Shown here: positions 33,380 through 41,420 of the stretch, in pieces
How the letters are laid out: the number at the start of each line of letters is the position of its first letter
How positions within the stretch are numbered: position 1 is the stretch's first letter
NCBI RefSeq assembly: GCF_000336635.1
Contig: NZ_AOLY01000031.1
Location: forward strand, 52,285-104,549
Origin: Haloarcula japonica DSM 6131
GTDB taxonomy: Archaea; Halobacteriota; Halobacteria; Halobacteriales; Haloarculaceae
Reading direction: 5' to 3'
DNA length: 52,265 nucleotides
The notes under the pieces: generated by a model
The model's database searches: none
What the model was told of the DNA's origin: nothing
The model's input: only the letters and a program-made list of their open reading frames with translations
Made by a program: the position numbers and the translations under genes

Positions 33380-33395
33380 GAACTGGCCGGCAGAA

Positions 33396-33683
33396 TTAGT
33401 GGTCGTGGCCGGTCAGCTCGGCGAAGGACTGGCCGAAGCGCTCCTCGAACAACTCGCTGGTCTCCTCTTCGAGCGCGACGATCTGCTCGTCCGGCTCGCC
33501 CTGTGCGTGGTGGACAGCGCTGTGAATCCGCTGGGTCATGCCGAACATCGCGATGTCGCCGACGACCTGCGGGTCCGTCTCGTCCGGTGACTCGCGGAGG
33601 ATATCCACGAGTTCGCTCGGGACTGTGAGTTCGTCGGTCTCTTCGCCGTCGTCGATAGTCAGCGTGACAGTGTCGGTTGCCAT
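33396..33683 (-). CDS. Small acidic haloarchaeal hypothetical protein, 95 aa
   Basis: No family with known function is recognised. The protein MATDTVTLTIDDGEETDELT is very acidic, with short strands at the start and a long helical region from about 45 to 90 (IAMFGMTQRIHSAVHHAQGE, EQIVALEEETSELFEERFG). Its His-rich C-terminus (GHDH) and HSAVHH could bind metal. It is convergent with arfC, 16 bp apart, and follows trxB by 62 bp on the same strand. Confidence 0.65.
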   Translation of the reverse strand: MATDTVTLTIDDGEETDELTVPSELVDILRESPDETDPQVVGDIAMFGMTQRIHSAVHHAQGEPDEQIVALEEETSELFEERFGQSFAELTGHDH

Positions 33684-33745
33684 GCCATCGATTCCGGGGG
33701 CTATCCTAAAGGGTCTGTGGATGTGGGAACGGGGAAGCAGGTGCC

Positions 33746-34795
33746 TTAGTCGTCGGCTTCCACAGTGGCTTCGGACCCCGCCTCGGCTGCGGCCTCGGCC
33801 TGTGATTCGAGGTACTCGTCGGCGTCGATAGCAGCCTTACAGCCCATCCCAGCGGCGGTGACGGCCTGTTGATAGTGGTAGTCGACCACGTCGCCGGCAC
33901 CGAAGATACCGTTCACGTCGGTTGCGGTCTGGTCGCCGCCGGTGCCGCCGTGGGTCTGGATGTAGCCGGTGTCGTCCAGTTCGACACCGGTGTCTTCGAG
34001 ATAGTCGGTGTTCGGGGTATGGCCGATAGCGATGAAGACTGCTCCGACGTCGAAGTCGAAGGTTTCGGTCCCGTCGTCGTCGAGCTTCTCGCTGGGATGA
34101 CCCTCGTCGTTCCGTGCGAGAGTGACGTGGTCGACCCCGTCCTCGGGGGAGCCGTGCATTTCCAGCAGTTCGGTGTTGCGCATGATCTCGATTTCACCTT
34201 CGTCGACCTTCTGCTGGACGCGGTCGATCCAGTAGTCCTCTGCGCGGAACTCCTCGCGGCGGTGTGCGATGTAGACGGTGTCGGCGAACTTCGTGAGGAA
34301 GTGGGCCTCTTCCATGGCCGCGTCGCCGCCGCCGACAACGAGCATGTCCTCGCCGCGGAAGAACGCGCCGTCGCAGGTCGCACACGTCGAGACGCCGTAG
34401 CCCATCAGCTCGTCCTCGCCGGGGACGCCCAGCGTCCGGGCGCTGGCTCCGGACGCGGCGATGAAGGCGTCACAGGTGTAGACGTCGCCGTTCGACAGTT
34501 CAACGCGGAACGGCCGTTCGCTGTCGTCGATATCGGCGACGATACCGTGTTCGAGTTCAGCGCCGAAGCGCTGTGCCTGCTCTTTCATATTGTTGATGAG
34601 GTCCGGACCGGAGAGACCCTCCGGGAAACCGGGGAAGTTCTCCACTTCGCTGGTCAGCGTGAGCTGCCCGCCGGGTTCGTCGCCTTCCAGAACGAGCGGA
34701 TCGTTGTTGCTTCTGGCGGCGTAGATGGCCGCTGTCAGTCCCGCTGCGCCCGTGCCAGCGACGATGAGTCGTCGGTGTTCGACCGATTCTGTCAT
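33746..34795 (-). CDS. trxB: Thioredoxin reductase
   Basis: A 349-residue FAD- and NAD(P)H-dependent disulfide reductase. The FAD site is AGTGAAGLTAAIYAARSN (13-30), the redox pair CATC is at 138-141 in GVSTCATCDGAFF, the NAD(P)H site is VVGGGDAAMEEAHFL near 153-167, and the second FAD site is NGIFGAGDVVDYHYQQAVTAAG near 300-321. The C-terminal ~35 residues are Ala/Glu-rich and look unstructured. It would reduce a thioredoxin; the thioredoxin-like gene at 47204 is a candidate in the window but is not adjacent. A DUF357 gene is divergent. Confidence 0.93.
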   Translation of the reverse strand: MTESVEHRRLIVAGTGAAGLTAAIYAARSNNDPLVLEGDEPGGQLTLTSEVENFPGFPEGLSGPDLINNMKEQAQRFGAELEHGIVADIDDSERPFRVELSNGDVYTCDAFIAASGASARTLGVPGEDELMGYGVSTCATCDGAFFRGEDMLVVGGGDAAMEEAHFLTKFADTVYIAHRREEFRAEDYWIDRVQQKVDEGEIEIMRNTELLEMHGSPEDGVDHVTLARNDEGHPSEKLDDDGTETFDFDVGAVFIAIGHTPNTDYLEDTGVELDDTGYIQTHGGTGGDQTATDVNGIFGAGDVVDYHYQQAVTAAGMGCKAAIDADEYLESQAEAAAEAGSEATVEADD

Positions 34796-34896
34796 TAGCC
34801 AAGTTAGACTACCGGGCCGTATTTAGCTTGTGTTGTCGTGCGCCGAACTCGAACCGTGGCGACACGCTTAGGCCGCTGCCGCCACTCGCTGGGGGT

Positions 34897-35181
34897 ATGG
34901 CCGCCGATCTCGAAGAGAAGACCGACCGCTACGAGGGACTGCTCGCGGAGGCACTTGACGCGGCATCAGTCGCACCCCCTGAAGGGACGCCAATGCACGA
35001 CGCGGCCCTGGACTGTGAGGAGATGGCGGCGTCATATCTGAAAGATGGGCGTCACTTTAGAGACGACGACGACCTCGTGAACGCGCTGGCGTCGTTCTCG
35101 TACGGGCACGCGTGGCTGGACGCAGGCGCACGCATCGGCCTGTTCGACGTGCCGACCGAGGGACACCTATTTACGGTCTGA
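34897..35181 (+). CDS. DUF357 family protein
   Basis: A 94-residue archaeal protein, mostly alpha-helical and acidic. The DUF357 pattern is seen in DLEEKTDRYEGLLAEAL near residues 4-20, then MHDAALDCEEMAASYLKDGRHF and DDLVNALASFSYGHAWLDAGARIGLF near 60-85. The long helices may form a bundle. The start at 34897 excludes 23 N-terminal codons of Cys/Arg/Pro-rich sequence that is unlike this family. It is divergent from trxB. Function is unknown to me. Confidence 0.85.
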   Translation: MAADLEEKTDRYEGLLAEALDAASVAPPEGTPMHDAALDCEEMAASYLKDGRHFRDDDDLVNALASFSYGHAWLDAGARIGLFDVPTEGHLFTV

Positions 35182-35255
35182 AACTATGGTCGAATTTGGG
35201 TCCCAGTTCGGAAACCGATTAAGTGTCAACAATCCTCTGACTCGCATGGGTTTCC

Positions 35256-35777
35256 ATGAAACGGACCAGACGCGGTGTCCTACGGAGTATCGGTGCCGGA
35301 ACAGCGGTCGCAGTCGGTGGCGTCAGTACCGTGAGTGCCGCGCCGCCGAGAGACGGCGAGACGATTGCTGACATTGCCTCGAATGACGGCCGATTCAAGA
35401 TTTTGGTTGCGGCACTGGATGAAGCAGACCTTGTGGAGACGCTCGACGGAAACAGACAACTGACAGTGTTTGCGCCAACCGATGCGTCGTTCGACAACTT
35501 GCTGAGTGACTTAGGTATTAGCAAGGAGCAGCTGTTGAACCGAGACGACCTCGCGGAAATCCTTACGTACCACGTTGCGCCGGGCCGCCGTGACGCCGAA
35601 TCGGTCACCACCTCCGACGAGGTGCCGACACTGAACGGAGCGAAAATATATGTCGATGGGACTGTTCTCAACGGCGGCCAGGCCAAAATCTTCGAGACGA
35701 ACATCGAAGCCTCGAATGGATACATCCACGCGATCAACGGCGACAACGTCGATGGCGCCGGTGTCTTGCTCCCATAG
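35256..35777 (+). CDS. Secreted fasciclin-domain protein
   Basis: A 173-residue exported protein with a Tat signal, MKRTRRGVLRSIGAGTAVAV, likely cut after SAA near residue 28. One FAS1 domain fills the rest: the H1-like motif DGNRQLTVFAPTDASFDNLL near 63-82, LTYHVAPGRR near 105-114 (YH motif) and the closing ASNGYIHAINGDNVDGAGVLLP. FAS1 proteins act in cell adhesion or surface binding, and often sit outside the membrane. No lipobox or C-terminal anchor is seen, so the protein may be free in the medium or bound to the cell wall glycoprotein. It is monocistronic. Confidence 0.9.
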   Translation: MKRTRRGVLRSIGAGTAVAVGGVSTVSAAPPRDGETIADIASNDGRFKILVAALDEADLVETLDGNRQLTVFAPTDASFDNLLSDLGISKEQLLNRDDLAEILTYHVAPGRRDAESVTTSDEVPTLNGAKIYVDGTVLNGGQAKIFETNIEASNGYIHAINGDNVDGAGVLLP

Positions 35778-35977
35778 GCCGGGGCACACTACAGTCTGCG
35801 TGGTCATGACAACTGACCGGAACGGCTCTCTCCCGATGTCTACCTACCCCTTGCTCCGCCGGATCGACCCAATCCCCGTCACTTCCGCTGATGTCTGGCT
35901 GCCCCGGTTTCGGTCGTAGGCAGCTATCATGGATTCGGCCAGAGGATATACGTGTGACCGGAGAGATAGGTTCGCTG

Positions 35978-36253
35978 ATGGAGGGTGTCCTCTGGTACGT
36001 TCTCTCCGGGACCCGTGGGGGGCCAAACAGAGCCCGTATCCTCAGGGCCCTCAAGCGACGGCCCCGGAATGCCAACCAACTGGCGGAGGACCTCAACCTT
36101 GACTACAAAACTGTCCGGCACCACCTCGACGTGCTGTTGGACAACGGCGTCGTTGACAACACCGGCGGCGACTACGGTTCAGTCTACATGTTGACAGACA
36201 GGACCGAACAGTACTGGGACACCATTGAGGAAATTATCGCGGAGATCGAGTGA
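35978..36253 (+). CDS. Winged-helix (ArsR-like) transcription regulator
   Basis: A 91-residue DNA-binding protein. The helix-turn-helix is RARILRALKRRPRNANQLAEDLNLDYKTVRHHLDVLLDNGVV near residues 14-55, with the wing GGDYGSVYMLT after it. Homologues begin at the preceding MEGVLWYVLSGTRGG segment, so I start at the ATG at 35978; a GTG at 35954 is an alternative. It is followed 55 bp downstream by a small three-helix membrane protein, a pairing seen repeatedly in haloarchaea (this is from general knowledge, not tested). No ligand-binding Cys or His cluster is present, so a metal-sensing role is unlikely. Confidence 0.87.
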   Translation: MEGVLWYVLSGTRGGPNRARILRALKRRPRNANQLAEDLNLDYKTVRHHLDVLLDNGVVDNTGGDYGSVYMLTDRTEQYWDTIEEIIAEIE

Positions 36254-36308
36254 CAATGGCTGAAAGCAAGAACGGAGTTTTACCACGAGCCGGCATAGGG
36301 GGGCACAG

Positions 36309-36611
36309 ATGGCAGTCTGGATGACCGCGGCGAGTGTCGCCTCCGCGCTTAATATAGCTGTGCTGCTGGTGCTGCTGTCAGTCTGGGCCCGGAACTACCT
36401 AGCGGTACGCTCAAAACACGCGCTGGGACTGACCGTCTTCGGCCTCCTGTTGCTCGCCGAGAACTGCCTGTCCGTCTACTATTATGTCCTTGATCCGGAG
36501 GTCGCCGTGTTGTTGCGAAGCGCCGCCCCCGTCGCCGGCCGCGCGATGACGTTTGTCGCGATACTGGAACTCGGTGGACTACTGTTTCTGGCGTGGATTT
36601 CGCTCGACTGA
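36309..36611 (+). CDS. Small three-helix membrane protein
   Basis: A 100-residue integral membrane protein with helices at about 6-28, 38-58 and 78-98. Short loops contain ARNYLAVRSKHA and YYYVLDPEV. No catalytic or metal motif is visible. It probably shares a transcript with the winged-helix gene just upstream and may be its target or signal partner. An ATG four codons in is an alternative start. Confidence 0.75.
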   Translation: MAVWMTAASVASALNIAVLLVLLSVWARNYLAVRSKHALGLTVFGLLLLAENCLSVYYYVLDPEVAVLLRSAAPVAGRAMTFVAILELGGLLFLAWISLD

Positions 36612-36709
36612 GCAGTCACCACGATACCCCTCAGACGGGGGCTGTCGCTGCATGAATGTATGTATCTGGTGCGTAATTCTAACCAAGCTGTATCGACTGG
36701 TAACATCGC

Positions 36710-36719
36710 TTTTTATATC
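36710..36719 (+). promoter_or_regulatory. Distal TATA box upstream of tfb
   Basis: TTTTTATATC, 365 bp before the tfb start. The predicted start site near 36741 is followed only by very short frames, so it may drive a long leader or a non-coding RNA. Confidence 0.4.
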
Positions 36720-36916
36720 TCATCACTCCCCCACGATGTGCGGAACCACACTGTGACTCCCGCTGACCCGGTAATTCCGGGACCCATTCGCCGTTCTCAC
36801 CAGAGTGACTGTCACAGTGTGAGGGATGGCCGTTCAGCAGGGCACCGACAGAGTCACGCGGCGTTGCAGTCCCCCGATTGTGCGGTACGCACGGCTGGTG
36901 GCAGTAACCGCCAACG

Positions 36917-36923
36917 TTATATA
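36917..36923 (+). promoter_or_regulatory. Middle TATA box upstream of tfb
   Basis: TTATATA, predicting a start near 36946 and a leader of about 138 nt for tfb. Confidence 0.4.
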
Positions 36924-36994
36924 CCTCTTCACCAGGTCATGTTATACCCTATCACTCCGCTGTCCCGCGGTTCGGTCCGAAACACGGCGAAAGA

Positions 36995-37002
36995 TTTATA
37001 TA
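36995..37002 (+). promoter_or_regulatory. Proximal TATA box of tfb
   Basis: TTTATATA, preceded by the purine-rich CGAAAGA that could act as BRE. Predicted start near 37025, giving a leader of about 59 nt. It is the best candidate of the three. Confidence 0.65.
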
Positions 37003-37083
37003 CTTTACGGACTAACTATAGGGTAAGACAAATCCCCAAACAGTCTTAAAATTTCTGCACCCGGCAGAACAGGACTTCCAATC

Positions 37084-38052
37084 ATGAGTGAATCAACAAC
37101 GCGGACAAGCACACGAGAACGAGACGAGCAAATCACCGAATCGACAGAGCAGGAGGCTGTAGAGACCTGCCCCGAATGTAGTGGGAACGTCGTTACGGAC
37201 ACTGAGCACGGCGAAACAGTCTGTGAAGACTGTGGGCTGGTCGTCGAGGAAGACGAGATCGACCACGGACCGGAGTGGCGGGCGTTCAACTCCGCAGAGA
37301 AGGACCGCAAATCCCGCGTCGGCGCGCCGACGACGAACATGATGCACGACAAGGGCCTCTCGACGAACATCGGCTGGCAGAACAAGGACGCCTACGGGCG
37401 CTCCCTCTCCAGCGAGCAGCGCCAGAAGATGCAGCGGCTCCGGACTTGGAACGAGCGGTTCCGGACCCGTGACTCCAAGGAGCGCAATCTCAAGCAGGCG
37501 CTTGGCGAGATCGACCGGATGGCCTCTGCACTGGGGCTCCCCCAGAACGTCCGCGAGACATCCAGCGTCATCTATCGCCGCGCGCTCGGTGACGACCTGC
37601 TTCCGGGTCGCTCCATTGAGGGCGTCGCCACGTCCGCGCTCTACGCGGCCGCCCGTATGGCCGGGAATCCCCGGTCGCTGGACGAGATGGCCCGCGTCTC
37701 CCGCGTCGAAAAGATGGAACTCACGCGGACCTACCGCTACATCGTCCGAGAACTCAGCCTCGAAGTCCAGCCGGCGGACCCGGAACACTACCTCCCGCGG
37801 TTCATCTCCGACCTCGGACTCAGCGAGGAGACCCAGCGACAGGCCCGCGACCTCGTCGAAGGTGCTCGTCAATCGGGGATGCTTTCGGGCAAATCGCCAG
37901 TCGGCATCGCCGCTGCGGCCGTCTACGCCGCCGCGTTGCTGACCAACGAGAAGGTCACACAGAGTCAGGTCAGCGACGTCGCTGACATCTCTGAAGTGAC
38001 TATTCGAAACCGCTACAAGGAACTCCTCGAAGCCGAAGACCTTCCGGCCTGA
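37084..38052 (+). CDS. tfb: Transcription initiation factor TFB
   Basis: A 322-residue archaeal TFIIB that joins TBP on the promoter and recruits RNA polymerase. The N-terminal zinc ribbon uses C29, C32, C47 and C50. The B-reader and linker follow (GPEWRAFNSAEKDRKSRVGAP near 62-82), then two cyclin folds at about 125-215 and 220-318, with RALGDDLLPGRSIEGVATSALYAA and SPVGIAAAAVYAAALL in the repeats, and the recognition helix SEVTIRNRYKELLE at the end. Haloarchaea carry several TFBs used for different gene sets; which one this is cannot be told without comparison. The long upstream region suggests it is regulated. Confidence 0.95.
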   Translation: MSESTTRTSTRERDEQITESTEQEAVETCPECSGNVVTDTEHGETVCEDCGLVVEEDEIDHGPEWRAFNSAEKDRKSRVGAPTTNMMHDKGLSTNIGWQNKDAYGRSLSSEQRQKMQRLRTWNERFRTRDSKERNLKQALGEIDRMASALGLPQNVRETSSVIYRRALGDDLLPGRSIEGVATSALYAAARMAGNPRSLDEMARVSRVEKMELTRTYRYIVRELSLEVQPADPEHYLPRFISDLGLSEETQRQARDLVEGARQSGMLSGKSPVGIAAAAVYAAALLTNEKVTQSQVSDVADISEVTIRNRYKELLEAEDLPA

Positions 38053-38091
38053 CGCCCGGGTGAAGGCAGACTAATGGGGAGACGACAAGGC

Positions 38092-38099
38092 TTTTTATC
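38092..38099 (+). promoter_or_regulatory. TATA box for the small zinc protein
   Basis: TTTTTATC is centred 31 bp before the ATG at 38126, giving a nearly leaderless mRNA. Confidence 0.6.
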
Positions 38100-38125
38100 A
38101 TTGGCTATGTGTGTGAGTAACATAC

Positions 38126-38305
38126 ATGGAGGAAGCGTACGTGCGATTGCTCTGTCCTGAGTGTAAGAAAGACTGGGAATCGACGCCGACAGATTTGCCG
38201 CGACACGACACGACGTTCCACTGCCCGAACTGTCACGCGAGCCATCGGCTCGCTGTTTTCACCCGCACGGAAAACGACTTGCAGACGCTGAAAGGACTGC
38301 AGTAA
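38126..38305 (+). CDS. Small zinc-finger protein, 59 aa
   Basis: A short protein, MEEAYVRLLCPECKKDWEST at the N-terminus, with a four-Cys site (C10, C13, C33, C36) that must fold around one zinc ion. The tail HRLAVFTRTENDLQTLKGLQ is amphipathic. It has a clear TATA box and its stop touches the stop of the convergent aIF2-beta gene. Small one-ribbon proteins are common in haloarchaea and may bind nucleic acid or partners; no specific function is known to me. Confidence 0.8.
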   Translation: MEEAYVRLLCPECKKDWESTPTDLPRHDTTFHCPNCHASHRLAVFTRTENDLQTLKGLQ

Positions 38306-38710
38306 CTACTCGCTCGTCGCCGAGCGTGCGCCACACGCCTCACAGCGGAGCAACAGCGCACCCTGTTCCCGTTCCAGTTGCGTGTCCGGCAGTCCACACT
38401 CCGAGCAGAGCACGAACTCGTCGACGTACTCGTCGATGGACGCCTGGATACGGTCGGCATCGAACTCACCGGTCAGTCGTGCTCGATCGCTCTCGTCGAT
38501 GTGGCCGCTTGTCCCGAGGTCGTTCTGGAGGAACTTCATCACGTGATCGTCCTCGCGTCCGAGCCGGGAACACGTCGACTGGAAGTTCTCGTAGACGGTG
38601 ACGTTCCCTTCCTGCCGGACGTCCGGATCGGGGACCTCGAACCGATCGCTTGTACCGTCGATCTCGGGCGTCTCCTCCATCGCCCGGTCGAGCATATCGT
38701 CGTATTCCAT
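38306..38710 (-). CDS. eif2b: Translation initiation factor aIF2 beta subunit
   Basis: A 134-residue subunit of the factor that brings initiator tRNA to the ribosome. The N-terminus lies short of the eukaryotic Lys blocks, as in archaea. The core has FEVPDPDVRQEGNVTVYENF near 24-43, VMKFLQNDLGTSGHID near 57-72 and LTGEFDADRIQASIDEYV near 79-96. The C-terminal zinc ribbon has two CxxC pairs, in VLCSECGLPDTQLEREQG and LLLRCEACGAR. The length is the usual ~135. It is convergent with the small zinc protein. Confidence 0.93.
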   Translation of the reverse strand: MEYDDMLDRAMEETPEIDGTSDRFEVPDPDVRQEGNVTVYENFQSTCSRLGREDDHVMKFLQNDLGTSGHIDESDRARLTGEFDADRIQASIDEYVDEFVLCSECGLPDTQLEREQGALLLRCEACGARSATSE

Positions 38711-39217
38711 ACTCCTACGTCACAGAGCGGTCAACAAAAACTTTTCATACGGATTGTTGGGGCGATTTACCGGTCCGGGTCGACCTCAAGGCTGGGACTA
38801 TCCGGAAGTGATCCACAACAATCCGTATCAGCCAGTGGTCGTCCGCTATCGCCAGGCTGTAAGTGTACAGGTCTCGTCCGCTACCATCGAAATCCAGGTG
38901 TCATCGTGGGCAATATCGGCGATGACGAACCGCTGCTGGCCGTCGACATCGTCGACAGCACACATCACATCAGACGCAGTTCCCGACCGACGGGTGGGAC
39001 GTTCAACCTCGTAAGACACAATTGTTCATCTAGGATGTGCGGTAATGAATGTGTCGTACTCGTTTCGTCTTTTGATACTCCGAAATCCGACCGCTTACGC
39101 AACAAAACACCTTGAGTATTGCTATTGCCGTTGTGAGTATCAAGGTCGATTCGACAATCGACGGTGCTCTCAGCCGGAGACAGCCGTTCTGAATTACCAC
39201 GAAACGTGCCGGAACTG
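38711..39217. other. 507-bp intergenic stretch with inverted repeats, no gene seen
   Basis: The first part is GC-mixed; the part from about 39000 is AT-rich. Open frames cover it on the plus strand but with poor codon use and no family match. TGATACTC at 39073-39080 is complementary to GAGTATCA at 39135-39142, and ACCTTGA (39109-39115) to TCAAGGT (39140-39146). These may be the 3' region of thyX, which ends at 39218 on the minus strand. Confidence 0.5.
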
Positions 39218-39961
39218 TCAGGGGGCGAGGCGGTTCTTGCGCCCCTTCATCTCCCGCTCGTAGTACTCGAAGGTCTTGGGACACCAGTCGGCGGCCAGGT
39301 CGAGCATCTCCTCGGTCATCTCCCGAATCTCCCACTGTGCGTCCGCCGCGGCTCGCATATCCGCGACATGCATCAGCATCCGGGCGTTCATCGACATCAC
39401 GATGTTCACCTTGGTGCCGATAGGCAGCACGAACCGGGCGTCTTCCGGCGGCATTCCGAGTTCAAGGAGTTCCTGATACGATTCGACCGCCTGCTCAATG
39501 GTGTCTTTGAATATCTCCGTACGTTCTTCGAACTCCTCGTCCGAGACGCTGGCCTTCTGCTGATTCCGGCCGATCCAGTCCGGGTCCGTCGCGGACGGCG
39601 GCGTCACGACCAGCTCCCCCTCACGGACGGCTTCGGGGTCCACGTCGTCGAAGGAGACGTACCGCATCGACTGCACGTCGAAGGAGACGTGCCGGTGACG
39701 GGTGATTTGGGCCATACAGGAGCGGGAAACGCCTTCCACGGCGAAGGTGGCCTGTGCGTGTTCGAAGGGGCCGAAGTGGCCGTGGTCGAGCAGATGCCCG
39801 ATGAGCGTCTCCTTTTTATCGTCGAGGGTGTCGCCGTCGACCTCAGCCATCGTCGCTTCGAACGACTGGCTGCCGACTGAGGTGTCGCTGTAGTCGTTGC
39901 GTGCTGCCTTGCAGATGAGATCCTCGGGGTCGTCTGTGGCTTCGAGCAGCTTTACGTCCAT
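39218..39961 (-). CDS. thyX: Flavin-dependent thymidylate synthase ThyX
   Basis: A 247-residue FAD-dependent enzyme making dTMP from dUMP with methylene-tetrahydrofolate. The signature RHRHVSFDVQSMRY (88-101) fits the ThyX motif RHRxxSxxxxSxRY. The N-terminal segment SHxxx equivalents HLLDHGHFGPFEHAQATFAVEG are near 56-77, and the FAD/dUMP-binding ARFVLPIGTKVNIVMSMNARMLMHV is near 177-200. Active-site residues look complete. It is a single gene with a 75-bp gap to the RecA-like gene upstream on the same strand. Confidence 0.95.
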   Translation of the reverse strand: MDVKLLEATDDPEDLICKAARNDYSDTSVGSQSFEATMAEVDGDTLDDKKETLIGHLLDHGHFGPFEHAQATFAVEGVSRSCMAQITRHRHVSFDVQSMRYVSFDDVDPEAVREGELVVTPPSATDPDWIGRNQQKASVSDEEFEERTEIFKDTIEQAVESYQELLELGMPPEDARFVLPIGTKVNIVMSMNARMLMHVADMRAAADAQWEIREMTEEMLDLAADWCPKTFEYYEREMKGRKNRLAP

Positions 39962-40043
39962 ATCGGGTGGGTGAACCGGAGCGGCAAAATACTTCCTTCC
40001 CGGACCGACAGGGCGTTCGGACCACCTGTGGATGGCTCCGTGC

Positions 40044-40703
40044 TTAGATATCCTGCCAGTCGGTCGGCTCGCCGGCGAGGCCGAGCACGCGGGCCTCGCG
40101 GCCGCCGCCCTCGGCGTCGCGCACGTCGATCATTCCGTCGAACGCCTGCTTGATGACCTGCAGGGTCTGGTCGTCATGGGCTCCCGAATCGATGGTGAAC
40201 ACGCCGATGTAGCCCGCGGAGTCCAGCCGCGAGGACAGCACGTGACAGAACTTGAACACGGTCTTCTTGTCCGTGTACGTCAGCATCGTCGACAGCGAGA
40301 CGAGGGCCAGACGGCCCTGTTCGTTGCCGGCGTTGTGCAGCCCCTCCAGTGCTTTCGTGATGCCGATACCGATGCCGGTGAGATCACCGGGTGAAGAGAC
40401 GTGGTGTGTGTGTGCGTTGCCGATTGCCTCCTCGTCCGTGCCACCCTCGCCGCGACAGTCGATGACGCCGAGCTGGGAGTCGTCGAGGTCGGGCACGAGC
40501 GACCGGAACTCCTCGACGACGCTGCCCGCGCCGTCACCGGTCGTCACGACCACCGCGCCGTCACCCTTGTCCAACCCGTCGGCGAGAATATCGTATGCGA
40601 GTCGTTCCTTCCCGCTCATTGCTGGGCCGGAGATCAGGATGCTAGACCCTGGCCGGACCTCACTGAGCGCATCGAACTCTAGTACTGAGGTGAGATCATA
40701 CAT
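40044..40703 (-). CDS. RecA/KaiC-like ATPase with altered Walker A, HalX partner
   Basis: A 219-residue protein of the RecA/KaiC-like fold. The phosphate loop reads ISGPAMSGKERLAYD near 24-38: Lys32 is kept but the following Thr/Ser is Glu. Later strands include GAVVVTTGDGAGSVVEEF, LALVSLSTMLTY near the Walker B position and IGVFTIDSGAHDD. Most likely it binds ATP weakly or not at all. ATG at 40727 would overlap the regulator gene by 14 bp; I prefer 40703, where the family begins, though both are possible. The neighbours are a HalX response regulator upstream and ThyX downstream. Many haloarchaeal signalling proteins pair this fold with response regulators. Confidence 0.75.
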   Translation of the reverse strand: MYDLTSVLEFDALSEVRPGSSILISGPAMSGKERLAYDILADGLDKGDGAVVVTTGDGAGSVVEEFRSLVPDLDDSQLGVIDCRGEGGTDEEAIGNAHTHHVSSPGDLTGIGIGITKALEGLHNAGNEQGRLALVSLSTMLTYTDKKTVFKFCHVLSSRLDSAGYIGVFTIDSGAHDDQTLQVIKQAFDGMIDVRDAEGGGREARVLGLAGEPTDWQDI

Positions 40704-40713
40704 TGTTTGTCGC

Positions 40714-41298
40714 TCAGTTGTCTTCATCGTCGCTCAGTCCGCGAAGCGTTGCGATGAAATCGGAGTCGTCTTCGATGCCACCGAGTGTCTCCGAGAGGTC
40801 GTCTCGCATCTCCGTGACTCTCTGGGTTAGTTCGTCGTACTGACCGCTCTCCGCCAGCTCTGCGCTCGACTTCGTCGCTTCAAGCGTCGCCTGCTTCTCG
40901 ACGAGTGCGTAGTACTCCTGCAGCAGGGAGTCGTACTCGGAGCGGTCGAGCAGATTGTCGACCGTCTCGTGGAGCTGTTCGCTCCGGATCGGCTTCGAGA
41001 GGTATGCATCAAAGCCCATCTCCAGAATATCGAAATCCGGCTCGACGGCGGTGACCATCGCCACCCGGCAGCCAAGGTCACGCTCGCGAATGCGCTCAAG
41101 CACTTCATCCCCGGAGAGGCCGGGCATCATCCGGTCGAGCAGCACGACGTCGACATCCGCGTCCAGTTGCTCCAGGCCCTCGTCGCCGTTCTGTGCCATG
41201 CGGACCTCGTACTCCTGTTGTAGCCACAGTTTGTACGTCTCGGCAACATCTGGTTCGTCTTCGACGATAAGCACCACAGGTAGGTCCGAATCTGACAT
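40714..41298 (-). CDS. HalX-domain response regulator
   Basis: A 194-residue two-component receiver. The receiver domain (about 7-120) has the acidic pair Glu13-Asp14, the phospho-acceptor Asp55 in VVLLDRMMPG, AMVTAVEPDFD with the switch Thr and Lys102 in YLSKPI. Residues 125-190 form the HalX domain, a coiled-coil rich C-terminus found mainly in haloarchaea (YYALVEKQATLEATKSSAEL). There is no DNA-binding domain of the standard kind. A histidine kinase gene at 43190 is 1.9 kb away but not adjacent, so a cognate kinase is unknown. The RecA-like gene follows immediately. Confidence 0.93.
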   Translation of the reverse strand: MSDSDLPVVLIVEDEPDVAETYKLWLQQEYEVRMAQNGDEGLEQLDADVDVVLLDRMMPGLSGDEVLERIRERDLGCRVAMVTAVEPDFDILEMGFDAYLSKPIRSEQLHETVDNLLDRSEYDSLLQEYYALVEKQATLEATKSSAELAESGQYDELTQRVTEMRDDLSETLGGIEDDSDFIATLRGLSDDEDN

Positions 41299-41420
41299 AA
41301 TGTTCTACTATCCCCCGTTTGCATATCCACGTACATAGCCCTGTGGGTGCGGGCGTGTAGCGCGTCTCGGCCGGTGACAGAACGATACCCACATCCGGGG
41401 CGACAGTCAATAGGCGGGTA

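Larger units (their letters stand above)
36612..37083. other. 472-bp upstream region of tfb, no convincing gene
   Basis: AT-rich DNA with three TATA-like boxes facing tfb and scattered inverted GC blocks. A frame is open from 36660 to 37049, but its product is polar, Arg/His/Ser-rich and not haloarchaeal in composition. I see no ribosome-binding site or family match. Confidence 0.6.
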
